A stretch of 64,000 nt of DNA. It comes from Trichobilharzia szidati (taxonomy: Eukaryota; Platyhelminthes; Trematoda; Strigeidida; Schistosomatidae). Positions 1 to 14,685 of the stretch are shown here, in pieces; the first letter of the stretch is position 1, and every line of letters begins with the position of its first letter. Both the position numbers and the translations under genes were made by a program. The stretch is taken from positions 161,718,199 through 161,782,198 of the forward strand of contig OX235279.1 of the NCBI GenBank assembly GCA_944472155.2, given 5' to 3'. Below the pieces are notes generated by a model, which saw only the letters and a list, made by a program, of their open reading frames with translations, had not been told where the DNA came from and did no database searches.

Positions 1-262
1 ATGTAATCACACAATAGGTTGAGTTATAGGGGCAGGGTCAGAGTATTAAAAGGGGATGTAGTTAGACAGATAGGCTGATCACTGAAGCTTTGTTCATCGA
101 ATCATCACACTACACAACGTCTATACAGGAGATATGGAAAGCGGATACATAAAGCAAGGAGAAGAGCACGCGTGAGAGAGAAAGAGAGAGAACAGTATAT
201 ATAAGACACATTGTAAAGTTGTATGATATGTGAAATAAACTTCCTCAATTACATCACTGAAT
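1..262 (+). mobile_element. PLE 3'-end fragment
   Basis: The plus strand reads [12 protein letters not shown] at about 82-117, the same C-terminal peptide found in the PLE copy at 40800-40900 ([13 protein letters not shown]). An AATAAA follows at 234-239, as in the other PLE tails of this window. The coding part is broken by stops. It lies downstream of SLC6 exon 8, in the next intron. Seen: peptide and tail match. Inferred: a dead 5'-truncated Penelope-like copy. Confidence 0.6.
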
Positions 263-369
263 AATCTCAGTTTCTAAAGAAAAATAGGGTAAATTACATC
301 ACCTCAAACTATGACAAATGTGAATCATTTTGCAAAATGCGAACTTATTTGCAAATCGCGAATTCAATT

Positions 370-650
370 TATTGTATTACCAATTCGCCCAAGTAGCTAT
401 CTAGCTCTTTAGCAAAGCAGAAATAGGATAGGTTAAACTAATTCAGCTTTCTCTGTCTCTCAGCTGAGTACATTGAAGTGATGAGTTCCCCTCCCCTAAA
501 ATAGCGAAACAGCCTTCCCATATTGTTTCGTCCACTTCATTCAGATTGGTTAGCTAGCAAACACCTCGCGGATAGCCATGTGAGCGGTAGATTTACACAA
601 CTACTCATTTCAACCAATCAGTAGTATATATTCCTTCAATAAAAAAATAA
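370..650. repeat. Dispersed repeat related to 18654-19015
   Basis: Short blocks around the words cagctgagta, gctagcaaacac and tcagtagtat occur in the same order here and inside the TIR element at 18654-19015. No terminal repeats are visible in this copy. No coding capacity. Confidence 0.4.
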
Positions 651-678
651 TAACACATAGAACAGATTCACAGCTTAC

Positions 679-816
679 ATTGGTGACCATTGATAGTCCA
701 ATTAAGTAGTTGACTATGCATACACCACCAACAAACGTGCAACGAATCCATGTTTTTGCAAATGCTTTAGGAAAATAATCTGCCACAGCTGTTATGATCC
801 CTTCAACGCCACCAAA
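679..816 (-). CDS. SLC6 transporter exon 8 (TM8 end to TM9)
   Basis: Encodes 46 codons starting [16 protein letters not shown] and ending SMVTN. Acceptor is a pyrimidine tract plus CAG above 816 and donor is GTAAGC below 679, both in phase 0. It follows exon 7's LGIDSM directly, as TM8 continues in the family (hSERT has LDSTFAGLEGVIT, GAT-1 has IDSQFCTVEGFIT). It is the last exon in the window; the next must lie left of base 1. Confidence 0.93.
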
Positions 817-3800
817 CTGAAAGAAAGTAAGTAGTATATTGTGCGGAAAAATGTAATGTATAAAAATTGATCAGTAGAGTGATTATATATATATATATAT
901 ATATATACGTATATATATAATATGTATATACATTCTACATATTAGAAAAATTTGACATGCCAAGAAAGGCATTTCTAACAGGCCTTCTGAAGACTTTGAT
1001 CAGCAGCTGCCCTCTTTGCTGGCTCCTACCATCTAACAACAATCCAATGTGCAGCGGGATAGCCAGCCCTGTGCCGTAATGTAGATTGATAGGAAACAGC
1101 CAAAAACTGAAATCATCATTTTATGCCCATAGTTGTATAGGTTTAGACTTTCAACGTTATTCCTGTTCCCATAGGTCTCCAATGAGACATACAGCTTCGA
1201 CAGCACATTTCCTCACTAGCTTACTTCAAGAGTCCCTTAGTCTCCTGTCTCCTCCACGCACGATCCCCTCCTAGTCACTTTTCGACCCAAATGCCCGACT
1301 AGTTTTTTCCCATTCAGATCCAACTGGAGACACGACATGGAGCCTGATGTCCCTCAGCAAACTCCTCTGAGTATGTCTGGTCCATCAACATCTCCTTCTA
1401 CAGATTCCTTCTGTGATAGGTTATTGGTTACTTTATTCATCACCAGAGTTCTTTGTTACTAACACTTTCTGGACAATCGGCCATTTGACCTTCAGTATGG
1501 ACCCAGCGAAGGCAGCTACTGAGAAAAATCTGCAGCTAGTTGACTGCTGCAAAAATACTTCTCGTGAAGGGCTGGACAAGTTTCTTACAAATATAGAAGA
1601 ACTGACTGACTGAATGGCTGACATAACATTTGTGTTGAAAATCCTAATCTTATTCCTTATGCTGTGGTGAAGTGGAGGAGATTTGCAAACTGGTTTCAGA
1701 GTGATGAAGATGTTTGTGTTACCTTTCCTATTCTTACTGGCTTATTTTGACATCTGAATTCGTTCCGCGGAGGTTCTCATGTTCCGTGATGGGAACTCAA
1801 AAGGAATGCAAAAAATAACTGAGAACCCTAACAACAGTATTTCTCCTAGTGTTTCCACTTACCATGCTATCAATCCCAAGTAAGATAATCATTGAAAAGA
1901 AGCATATCGACCAAAGTGAACTGAAGGGCATTGTTCCGATAGCTTTAGGGTAAACAACAAATCCCAGCCCTGGACCAGATTCTGCAATCAAATTCATCGG
2001 AATGTTCGATATATGCGACATATAGCCAAGTGTAGCGAATATTATACAACCGGAAAGTAAACTTGTAAAGGTGTTGGCCACGGCGAATAAGCAACAATCT
2101 CTGCAACAACACAGAGAAGGAAAAATAAAAATAAACATTTTCAGTATTAATGTCAAACTTAAAACAAACAACAAAGGTTAATTAATAAAGCAGGATTATT
2201 ATTTAGTGAATTTCAGGTAGAACTCCTGTTCAGCTGGATACTCTTCATACAGGGATGTCTAGAATTATATTTGGAGGTATTAGACTGATAAGTGGACTGC
2301 TAAGTGAATTAATCATCAAAACGGCAAGTGTGAGTGTTCTTCAGGTTATGTTCAGATAGATAAATGGGAGGGAGAAGGTAGGAAACATAAGAGACTAAAA
2401 TTAAGATACACGTGCCTTACGGTTCAGTTATATCACTTAAATAAACGGGAAGTTATCAGAGAAAGAACAACAGTATTAATAATATGAATAAACCAAGAAC
2501 AACAGTTTGTGCAGATACATGTAAACTTCCACACTCCCACACCTAGTGCTGGTATTCAAATGCATACTCGTAATGCTTACCATGCATATGCAATTCTAGT
2601 TTGACAAAACATCCTTTACCGCCGCATAAGCAGTGTAGCTATGGGCATTCTAATTAGCCCTGTTTTAATAAGTGTTTTCATGTTCAACCTTTAGAGGACA
2701 AAGGTGAAACATGCAATTTTGACGAGACACCTGCCTATTGTCGATATGTCACAGATGACACATTTGTAGTGTGCAACAATGAAAGCGTCATGCTTCCTAC
2801 CTACTGAGATTATTCAACAATTCTATGGAATACTATGAAACATGAAGATGATGGAAAGTTTCATTTCATACAACTCCTGGAAGACGGTGTGGTCTCCAGA
2901 GATCAATTTGCCGAAAGCTGAAATAGAATGGACAATACCTACATTTTAATAGTTTTTGTCCAAATAGCTATAAAAGCAAACACTAGTCAAGACTCCTTTC
3001 TATTGAGTCAGGAGAATGTGCTTTACGGAGAAATTAGAAGTAGTCTTAATTGTCGAAAAGATGTTGAAGAACAATGGTTATCCCCAGTGATTTATTAATA
3101 AGTACGAAAGATGCACTGTAGTCTGAAATACCAAACAATGGATATGGAAAATAGACTATCTTCATTCAACTCGATTTTAAAGGTGACATTGTACTGCAGG
3201 ACTAGTCAACAGAAGACTGAATACGTCACTAATCACAGCCTATATAACCTGCACTTGGGTAACTTGGTTCCCGTTCATCGGACAACATGCTCTTTGTTGC
3301 AATCGAAAGTCGGCAGATACCCTTGTCATGTTAACTTTAACTATGCGTACAAATTTACATGTATCTGCGGGAGCAGTTACGCACACACCTTCGACTTTTT
3401 GAACATATACCACCAACGTCTACGTCTCAAGAGAACAAACGCTCTCAACAGTGCCATTGGCAGGCATCTCCTTCATATGGGTCACGAGGCGGACATTGCA
3501 AAATCCTTCTGAACTATCAATAGACAAAACAGCTCAATTCTCCTCATGTTTGCTGAAGCAATCTCTATCAAACTCCTGAAACCTGATTAATATATATATA
3601 TATTCGTTTAGAAAGAAGCAGTTAGCAGTCTTTCCTTGATCTCCCACTTAGTAACTGGATGTCTTCACTCTCTCATTTGATTGAGTAACTCTGAAAATTC
3701 CATTCTGTATGATTATGGTTGTCGTTCAGAATAAAGTTGTCATTATTATTATCATTATCATTGCCACTGTATGTATATAATGATTTTTTGTTTAAACGTG

Positions 3801-6800
3801 AACTCTCTGGATAAGTATGTCGAAATTGTTTTTGTACACAAACTTGATAATAATACCTTTAGGCTGTAAGCAGCTGATGAGAAGTCAACGAAATAAACAA
3901 TGTTGGTACCATTTTATTTTGCATAAATTTTTGTTTGAGCTTTATTTAAATTCATTAGGGTAATAAATGTACGAAATAATAATGTTAAAACAAGTTAAGA
4001 TAACGATACCGATAAAGCATAATTTTAAATGAATCAGGAATAGTAATAAGAGGTAGAATAAAACAAAGTATTAATAATAATAACAGTTAATAAGTAAAAA
4101 AATACTACTGTGATATATTCAGAGTGACCGCCATTTCCTTTTGTATAAACTCTGATTGCATAGACCTCCTCCGCATTTGTAAACATCTTCCTGTTTGTTT
4201 GTCTGCTGACAACAGTGAATGACTGACAGCGTCAGTATCACATCCTTAGTTTACAAGATGCTTTGTTATTGGAGTTTTTTTTGTATTTTGACTTCGGCAG
4301 TTTTCAACGACTTTACCGATTGTTTGATCATGTGAGTAGACAATCGCCTCTCTGTAGGACCAATGCATTTGCTTCCACAAACACACTCATCAAGTTGAAA
4401 CATATACCAATTTTGAAATGTCGAACACTGGCGACCGGTGTTTCTCAGATTGTTCAAGCACCTGTTTAGTAGTTTTAAGGAAGACGGCTTTTGCAGCGTG
4501 ATAAGTTCTGTTGATAGTTTTGTCAAGTCTTCGCCTGACTACTTCTTGTTCACATCGTCTCCTTTGAATGGCAAATAGATAAGGACAGATTTCTGTGGAA
4601 CTGCTTGGATAGTTTTGATGGAGCTTAATTCTTTAGAGAATTTATTGTTGAACTTCTCAAGAAATCCATTCTTAGATAAAATATCCTTCGCAAAGTATTT
4701 ATTCCATTTTGAGTTGTGCGGTCAGAACAAATATTTAGTGCTCTACTGAACAGTATTCTGACTAAGTTCTTTTTGCACTGTATGAATATTCTGTCGGGTC
4801 CATGAAAACTTTGTAAATATAAATCTTTCTTTTTGTAATCAGTTCATTTCTTTGGAGAAACATCTTGGAATTTGGTAGCGTTATCGTTTTCCTCGTATTC
4901 TATTGTGAAGTTAAGTTTCAGATGATATAAGTTTTCCCCTTTTGACTTGCTTTCGCAGACAATAAAAATATCATCCACATATCTTAGATTTAATTCCGTT
5001 TAGATGAAGCAATAAGAAAATGTAATTTGTCTGAATCGTGTAATGTATTGCGCAACACATTTCGAACAATCTGATCACACAGTTGTTGCAGGGCACAGTG
5101 ACAGCTAATCTAGTGAAGCTTCATGGTCTAAATGTTATAAGTACAGCTACATTTGACTCTTTAAAACCATCAGAATGTAAATTCCCGCATATGTATGGTT
5201 TACCAAAACCACACAAACCCAATAATCCTCTACGTCCTATATTGTCACTGTGCAAATCCCCAACTCATAAACTAGCAAAATGGTTAGTAGAATTATTGCA
5301 TCCAGTCAAAACACAATTCTGTAAGTATGTGTTAAAAGATACATTTGAATTGGTTGATTTTCTTGACAACAGTAAGATTAATATTATGAATAAGAATATG
5401 TACTCTTTTGATGTAAACTCGTTATTCACTAATGTGCCTTCCCTCAAAACAGTTGACATTTTGTGTGATTACATTTCCACAAACAATTTTTTCATCCCGT
5501 TCCCTATATCTTATTTAAGGGATTTATTATTTCTATGTACTAACAATGTTAGGTTTACATTTGAAGGCGATTGTTTCCGCCAAGTTGATGGTGTTGCTAT
5601 GGGAAGTCCGTTAGGGCCCCTTTTAGCAGATATTTATATGTCGTACATTGAGAACTTATCGGAGGATTTAATCGAAAATGTGCCAGTCTATAGAAGGTAT
5701 GTAGATGATATTGTAATCATCAGTGATAAGTCTTGTTCTGCCGCCTCAATTTTAAATCGAATGAATGAAGTTCAGAATAGCATATCACTTACATCTGTAG
5801 AAGAGGAAGATAATTGTTTATCTTTCCTAGACATATTGCTTAGTCGACGGCTTGATGGGTCAATAAAAAGATCTATTTATAGAAAACCTACCTGGACAGG
5901 ACAGTATCTTAATTGCCACAGTTTCTGAGCTTCTCGGTACAAAACAACCTTAGTGAATGCGGTGCCTCTTCAGTAGAATCCAACGAATATGCACTGAAGA
6001 CACACTTGATGAAGACAAAATAAAGCTGACACAAACTCTGGTTGATAACTGTGATCCAGACAAGTTCATCAGGAGATATAAAGTAGTCAGAACACCAAGA
6101 TCCACTCTACAACTCGCCCCTAAGAAAGACGTGTACATTAAGCTACCCTGTATGGGGCATCATAACAGCTTGATAACTGGACAAAAGCTGAACGCTGCTG
6201 TTAAAAAGACTTTTTATGCAGCTAATGTCGTAATAATTGAGAATGTGAAGCCAATATATCTATCTAAGCCCTTCGAACATGCGAAAAATGATGTATTTAC
6301 CAATTTGAATGTACGTGTGGACACACATACATAGGGAGGACTCATAGATCTCTGTAAGTAAGGGCCTCAGAGCATATTCCTAAGTGGCTCCAGAAACAAA
6401 TGGAATCTTCAGAACCCATTAATGGTGAGAACAGGAGACCTAGCTCCTCTATTGCGAAACATATTATAGAAACAGGACATAAAATTGACATTAACACATC
6501 TTTTAAACCTATCTATAAAACGTGTTTTGGGCGTATCCTAAAGTTTGTGGAAGCCCTAGCAATTAGAATGTTTAAACCACTTTTATGCGTTCAAAAACAA
6601 TTCGTCATCACATTAAACCTTCCTTGGTAAATTTTGTTTTGATACCATAGCAGATGTACTATTACCCCTGCTATTTGGTTCAGTGGTCTTCATTGTTATT
6701 TTGACCTTCAATATGTCCTTTCAACTTGACCTAACTTTATTTTCTCACCTTTTAACTCTTTATTAATTTCATATATATTCTTATGACAAGTCCGTGTATA

Positions 6801-9800
6801 TGATCAGATTGTTCGAAATGTGTTGTGCATATACATTACAAGCCGATTCAGACAAATTGCGTCTTCTTATTGCTTTATCTAAATTCATAAAGACAACTAA
6901 TTGTTTTAACTAATTCCGTTTGTTGCAAACTGCTGGCTTCTAGGCCTGACAAGAATACATCCTCAAAATGTGGTCCTAAGTGACCCCCAATTGCAACACC
7001 ATCAACTTGAAGGAATTGAAGTTCACTGGATTTAAGCAGGATATTTTCAGTACATTAAAATAACGACCTCCTCAATTTCGATTTTAGAATGTACATGTCG
7101 TTAACTTCTCCCACACTTAATGTCAATAATATTAATTACCGGAAAATCTGTCAGTAGAGAAGTAAAATCAAAAGAGGTCAGATGTATTTTACAGTTACTC
7201 TGAGATCCTCAGTTTTCTCGACAAACTGGAATGAATCGAAAGCAGTCTACGTTCCAAAGCATTTTCGCAAGGGTTGCGATAATAATAATAATAATTCAAC
7301 TAAAATTTGAACAATAGTCAAGTTAACAACAGCGTTAATAAGGGGTAGAAATGTATTAGGGGTTGCGGAAAGAAAATAATACAATTAAGAAACAAAAACC
7401 ACAGGAATTGCATATCGAGTTTTAGTGACTGAACAAAACTTCTTCCTCTGTAAAAATAAGTTTGGGACTTCATATGTATGTGGATTGCCAGCAATTCTTT
7501 AGTTTGAGGAGTTTGATACGTACTCTTTCAGCAAGATTCCCGCGTATTATGCGAAGGTGACTTCGAAGTTCCTTTGTGGATTAGCTTGGTGTCGAGATTC
7601 TACCAGGTGTTTCAGGAGACAACTGCCGTAGCAGAAAGGATGTGTGTTTTTCCTTTACTAAACCATGACTGTGAGTAAATGTTCGGTGTTACGTCTGGAT
7701 AGCGAACGCTGAGTACGGCTGATATACCTAGGTCGAGTGGAGCAGATGGACTGACAGATACACACTGATAAAGCTGGAAAGCAGTGGTAGCTTTTCCTTC
7801 ACGAAATTCATGCAAATCATTGATATTGTGAAGAAGGTGAATCGGATTTATCTCGGCGAAGACAGTCTTCTCAGTATTTCAGCCACTGAGTCTCTCTATT
7901 GAATTATAGGTTCAAGTAGAGAAGTCTTTTAGAAACACAAAGTGTGGGCAGTTTTAGTGGTCAGAGGCTAAATGGATTTTGTGATAAGACGGCGCTCTAG
8001 GTAGCCATTTTTAGAAAGCATTGTCTCTAGACATGTAAACTGATGTACACATTTTGATCCGCCGAGGATCGGTGTCTTATCTTGGCTTTTTACATTATCT
8101 CACTTGAAAGGCAACTTTGTGAACAAATAAACCTGCTTTCTATTCGGAAACAGTCTGTGAGATTACTAATCATCTATTATCTTTTTAATGCTCATTTATG
8201 AGCCCTTCCACCGAATAACAATTTCTCATTAGTGTCTCGCTTATGAAGACTCCAGGAGAACATAGAAAGGATGGAGGTGATGAAGACAAATAACAAACAG
8301 CAACAACAATCAGCACTAGTCACCATCAACGAAATAAATTTGAAAGAGGTTACTTCCTCCAGTCATTGCGCTAGGAAAAATCGTCTCAACTACACCCCCC
8401 AGAACAAATTTAAGTGTCAAAACAAGCCAGCCAGAATAGGAAAGGCGACATAGACATCGTCATCACTCTGAAACCAGTTTGCGAACCTCCTACACTCCTA
8501 CACAGCATAAGGAATAAGATTCGGATTTTCAACACCAATGTTATGTAAGTCCGTCAGTTAGTCAGTTCTTCTATATGAGTGAGAAACTTGACCAGCGCGT
8601 CACGAAAAGCATTTTCAGAAGTCAGCCAGCTGCTGGCTGGTAGTGAACAGAGTAATCAATAACCTATCGCTGGACGAATATGTAGAAGAACATTTGGATG
8701 GATCAGACGCATGCAGAGGAGACGGCTGAATGACACCAAGTGCCAGGTCATGCCTTCAGTGGGACCTGAATGGGAGGCGACGAGTGCATAGTCTAGACAA
8801 TGAATATCCTAATGATACTGCCACTATATACGATGATTATTTATTTCATTGGTACACCCAAATTTAGAGGAGGAAAGGTATTCCTCTTTTTTAATATCTG
8901 CCAATGAGAGAAGATGGATATCCGATGTAATGATTAGAGTTTTTCTCTGAGGGATTCCAGTTTCTTATTCACTGTATCTTTGGGGTATATATTAGATTCT
9001 AGACAGAAGGGAAGCAATGAGATTTCTTTTTTCTGCTCACTGTGATACTATACCGGTAGTTTTTCGGCGGCAGATTGATCTTTGTAGGCTTCGGCCTGAT
9101 CGTCTTGTTAGCTGAACATCTAGAAAAGATAATTTACCTTCCAAATTCAGCTTCCAGCTGACTGACTGATGAGCCTTGTTGACGATTTGCAGGATTTTGT
9201 TTCGGTCAGTATTTTCATTGGTGATGATGATATAGATATCGACCCGTTTGACTGTTGGTTGTGAGGATATCCGACTCAAGATGCACCATGGAAGAAGCAG
9301 TCAGCGAGCAATGAACCAACTAAGTGGAGAACCTGATGCTACTCCATTCTTCTTTCAGTACTGCGTACATTTAAACCACCTAAGTAACTAACGCTACACA
9401 GTTTTGAAGGGAAGTCACAAAAATCAGGAAGTCTCTTTGCTGTGGAATAATGCATTCTTAATTACTTGAAATGGGAGTTTTTCATACTTTGAAGGTAAAT
9501 TTTCATTGAAAATGAACATTATTCAAAACGATTCACTAAAATTCTATATTGGGACTTGGAAGCTATTAGATTCTGAACCTTGTTATGCATAAGTGACTGC
9601 AGACTAACTAAATCGATCAACAATCTGTCAGTCAGTCAAAATTTAAAACTGTACAAATACTGATTTTCTACAATCAGAATATAACTGAGCAATCTGATTT
9701 CACTGTTGTTGTGTATTGCTGTTATTGCTGTTTTCTTAGGTTCCGAGCAGAACGTATGGCTTCAGTAGTACATTTTCATTTCATTCTGCTCTCTGAAGTC

Positions 9801-12800
9801 TTTTTTGATCTGGCTATTCCTTATCCTATCTTTGGAAACAAATTCAACTCGTCACTTCCCATTCTGATTCCATTTCGGGGCTTTCATAAGGCATAATATC
9901 TCTTCAATATGTGTCACACTAATCTTTATATCTTTCGGAGTATTTGTTTAGTGATAGATTCTTCGTTCGTTCATAGCTTGCTAGAATTCTTTGTTCTTAA
10001 TCCTTTCTGTTTAGCTGTCTGATCTCCGGTACTGAGGTGGCGAAGGAAGTTTTGTCGATGAAAGTCCGCAGTAGCCTGACAGAAATGCTTTGTGTAACTT
10101 GTAATCCAAGTCTGTGGACACCGAACTTAACAGCACTAAATGACTTGACATTATTGCTGAAAATACCCATCCTTGTTCTTTATACTGACTGCATTAGATT
10201 TCTACATACTGATCTCAGAATGATGAAGGTATCTCTCTTGCTTTCCGGACCCTGAATGCCTTTGACATATTCATCAGTGCCGCTTGTCTGTAGTTGAAAC
10301 AAGGCACTGTAGTACTTTTTTAGATGCCTTAGTGTCATGTGTGTAACACTACAGGAGGTCAGATACGCCAGCCCATACAACTCAGAGGTAAAGTCTCTGA
10401 CTTCAGGCAGCACTGAGTGACACGGCGTCGAATCTCAGAAGGGACATGATTTCTTCCAAGGTTACAGGTACTCCTTTCTAACTGACCTTTAAGTGCCGAC
10501 AAGAAGGGTGTCCTGTGGTAGATTACCTCCGACAATTTAACATCAACAATTCAGAGTGCACCGTGATGGCAAATCCCCACCAAGCGTGGTAGCAACATTT
10601 CAGACTTAACTAATGATAGAATCCAGTCTGTGACAAACAAAGGACTAGACAAATTACACTAGTTACTAGCTACTGTCCAGTCAAAGTAAGTGAGATCACC
10701 ATTTCGACGGGTCAGGGATAAAGTCTACTAGGAAATTATCAAGCTTTTATTGATATTGTTAACCCTGTTCGTGTGTGTGTGTGTGTGGAAACAATCAGTG
10801 AATATAACACACCTAATTTCAGAATGGCTGATTTCACGTCTCATTAAATGAAATTCTTCAGCTCAATCTCTAATAGGATTATTCGTGCATACTATTGAAA
10901 AGTATCGGAAAAAGACGAAACAGCTGTTAATCGCTTCCTAGCAAGTTTCAAGGGTTCTTGAATCGATTTCGATTGGTGATTACTGAAAACATAGCGTAGT
11001 AACATTGTATGTATTGGATAATGATTGCAGGTTACATCAAAATCTTTCTGATGATAATAAGGAGGTCTTTAGTCTCAGGTTCTTGAATATGTATGGGTTC
11101 AGAAATGTGGACAGTAACTCTACTCAATGTGTTCTTCCAATGTATTTTCATTCTTTGGCATGTACATGTAGATTAGTAGATACCACTAGAGGTAACGTGA
11201 GGTGGGAGATTGTCCACTTGTGTTTATCGCAACAGTTGACGAAGCTAAATTCTAAACATTCTCAATAGGCACGAACACCGAGCACCAGTGATCTTGGAAT
11301 AAATTCACATTCGGAAAAAGGCAGCCTAAATAATATACCAAACTCATGAAAAAGAGCGTTTAATGAATTCCAATCATATTTTAAAGAGGTTATCCGGTCA
11401 GTTTGAGGTTAGAAAAGATTAAGGTTAGGGTGAGACCAGGAAGAGGTTAGAGTTAAGCTGATCTAATTAGGGGAGCTATTAGGGTTTATGTGGACTACAT
11501 CACGGTTAGGTAATGGAGACAAAATAGGAAGATATTATATAGAAGTGCTAATAATATGTGAAAACAGGCAGAATTGATGTGGACTATGGCAATTGTTAAC
11601 TCGAGAGAGTCAATAATCTACTCCAGTCACCAAGACGACCCACATGTCAAGTGATCCATAACAAAAAACTTAGTTAAGCCTTCGAAATGAAAACAGGAGT
11701 AAGACAAGGATAGCTGCCTAATATCACCGATGAGGATACAACTCATTGTGGTGGACTGGATTATGCGGGCAGATGGTGCGTGTGAAGCGAGAAATCACGA
11801 AGACGTTTGGCCAGTAAGACGATTACAGAAGATATGAAGTTCGAGTGCGGATGGTTTATCTCACACAAACTCGAAGAATTGCAGACTAAAACCAACAATT
11901 AGTTGGCAGAAGAGGCTGGCAGCAAAGACAGGACTTCAAGTGGGCATATAGAAGATACAGGTTATGCAGATAATCAACCAACCAACAACAAGCACAATTC
12001 TTCTTAGATATGATGGAGAAGATTTGTAGCTCAGGTGGATGATTTTGATGTGGTTGTGTTCTCTGAGCTGGGTAGTTAATTCTTCTTATCACGTAACTCT
12101 AATGCACTTTCTTATTCAACTATTCTCATGCACTCATTGACTAATATTAACAACTTTGATTGTGACGATAATTCATTACTTTTGGTGCAATCCTCTTTCA
12201 CGTAAAGAGATTGTATATAAATGCAATCGTACAGCTGTAAATAATGGCGAATGAATTCGCCAAAAAGGGTTACTCTTTGATGAACTATGTGTTGTGTTCC
12301 CCATTAATGTCTGGATGAGGATTGTTCAGGAATTAAAAATTCGTACATTATAAAAGCATTATTTAATTCAATTTGGATTTTGCCGTTGATTGACTGGACC
12401 GAAGTGTTCGGCCTCTATGTTGACAAGTCGGCTCTTTGTGTGCATTCTGGATTTCACTGCTAGTCACCACTCATCAAATACTTCAAATTAGATGAATACT
12501 GTTCAGGATATATCTATTAGTAGTAGTAATTTTGATATTCCTGTTCACCGACTGAACTGAGATGTGTGACTCATGTTATCCAGATGGTCTATTAGGTGGG
12601 ACTGTTGTGGTTGAACAAAAATGGGTGGGTGTTGGGTCCAAGTTGCAGTGGGAACATCGTCAATCAGCTACTCACTCACTGGGGATCGCAGGCACATCTA
12701 CACCACTAATTCATAGACTACATTGACTCCTAGCTTAGATATAGGGAATGAAGTGGTAGAGCACGTTGAGTGCTTCACTCATTTGAGAAGTTGCATCACC

Positions 12801-14634
12801 GCAACGGGTTGATCGCTGACAAAATCTCAGCACGGATACAGAGGGCCAGTTTACGCCGTCTCTGGAGTAGACGTGATATCCGACTATCGACCAAAGGACG
12901 TGTGTACTGCTCAGCAGTTCACTCCGTCCTCCTTTATGCCTTTGACACCTGGCCATTGAGAGTGCAAGACATGAAAAGCCCGGCTAGCTATCTTTGATCA
13001 TAGGTGCCTGCATTCTATCAGCCGTGTGAAGTGGTACAGTATGGTAAGCAATACTGAGGTTAGACGTCGAGGGGAAATCAATCGACAAGGCTGTGAAGCT
13101 ACATCGACTGAGATGGTTAGGACATGTGTTACGCATGCCAAGTTATCGCCTTCCTCGATGGGCAATGTTAGCTGCCATAGAATGGATCAGGTTGGAAAAG
13201 AGCCAGTGGTAGTCAAACCAAAACATGGCCTCATTAGTCAATGAAATCCACACCAGTTAGTTCAAAGCACGTAGGAAGGTGTAAACTGATGTCTGGTTGG
13301 GGTCCTCGGAACGGTGAAAACCCATGGCTGGAGTCAGTTGGTGATATGGCTCAAAGTCGTTCTCAGTGGCGCAGATGCATCCAATGCTTGTGATTGTGAT
13401 TTGCAATGAAACTATATTGATCTTCGTTACTACTATTCCTTTTTCTCTCACCTATGTTTACTGTCTCTATTTTGTGTTTCTTCTTACTTTCTTCTCTTTC
13501 TTTGTGTGCTGCATGGAGTGTAGCGACTCGATCTGCTGCAAAGTTCCATGTTGAAAACAGTCGGTCAGTTAGTCACATACACGAACAAATAGCGTAGGCG
13601 TCATAATTCGATAAATTCAGTAGTTGTATGACTGTCTGTCTATCGATCTATCCATAAGACAATTCCAACTAGTCCATTTTCTAAACAAGCTGTGGATCCA
13701 CGTACATCAGACTACTGGTTTCGATTATCAGTGTGAAAGCCATTGCTTACTTACTCACTCATTGGGGACTGCAGGTACATTCACTCAGCTGACTGGTGAG
13801 TTCAAAATAGGACGAAATATTTATCCTGGCGAATTTCACTAACTGTTAGACACCATCCATCGAATTATTTCCAGTTAATCCTCAGAAATCATGGTCATTG
13901 GTGTGAATGGCGGCTGGATCTGAAATAGTGGCTTGCCATCAAAGGTAATGATCATGTCGCTAGTAGAATCAAGATGCAGACTGAAAAATGCGCTGAACAG
14001 TGCATATGTGCAACAACGCAGCCAATATGTCCCAAATAAGATGAAATGTCCATCTTGGACTATGGCGCTAGTTAACATTCATCGAATTGCTTCCTGAAGG
14101 ATTTTTGAGCTCCTAGAGAGAAAGGTTTCTATTCAGCACTCAATGGATAGAAAATCAGTGACTCATATCATTAATCTTCTGCTAAGCCATCATCTGCAAC
14201 GAGGCTAATGGAATATCATAATGTTTTGTAATTGTGATATATCTAATGAACTTACTTACCTTAAAGAATTGTGATGTATTTTATTATAACTCCCAAAACC
14301 TGTCAGCACACCCAGACCAAGACTGTAACTAAAGAAGATTTGCGTTCCAGCATCAGACCATACCTTAAAATAAATTTAATGAAGAAACAAAAGATCAAAA
14401 AGAATCTATTGAGAAGTAGGAAGGAATAACAATGTGCATACAAATATATATAATTTTCAGACAACTGGTTCCCTTGGCCAGTTTGACCAAAGAATATTAG
14501 AACAAGACATATAAGCGAACAATATTGTTTTCAATTAGATCTTCTTCAGGCTTTACTCTAATTTACATAGATTTATATATAAAATTTTAACCAATGACGG
14601 TGATTTTGGGAATCAAATAATAATCTCAATAGTC

Positions 14635-14685
<51 letters not shown>

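Noticed and set aside
1797..2174. Whole 125-codon open frame as a separate protein
   Set aside because: Only 1863-2100 aligns with SLC6. The ends are intron sequence beyond a GTAAGT donor and a pyrimidine-AG acceptor.
7612..7815. 67-codon minus-strand ORF
   Set aside because: No family motif, and composition is like the surrounding non-coding DNA.
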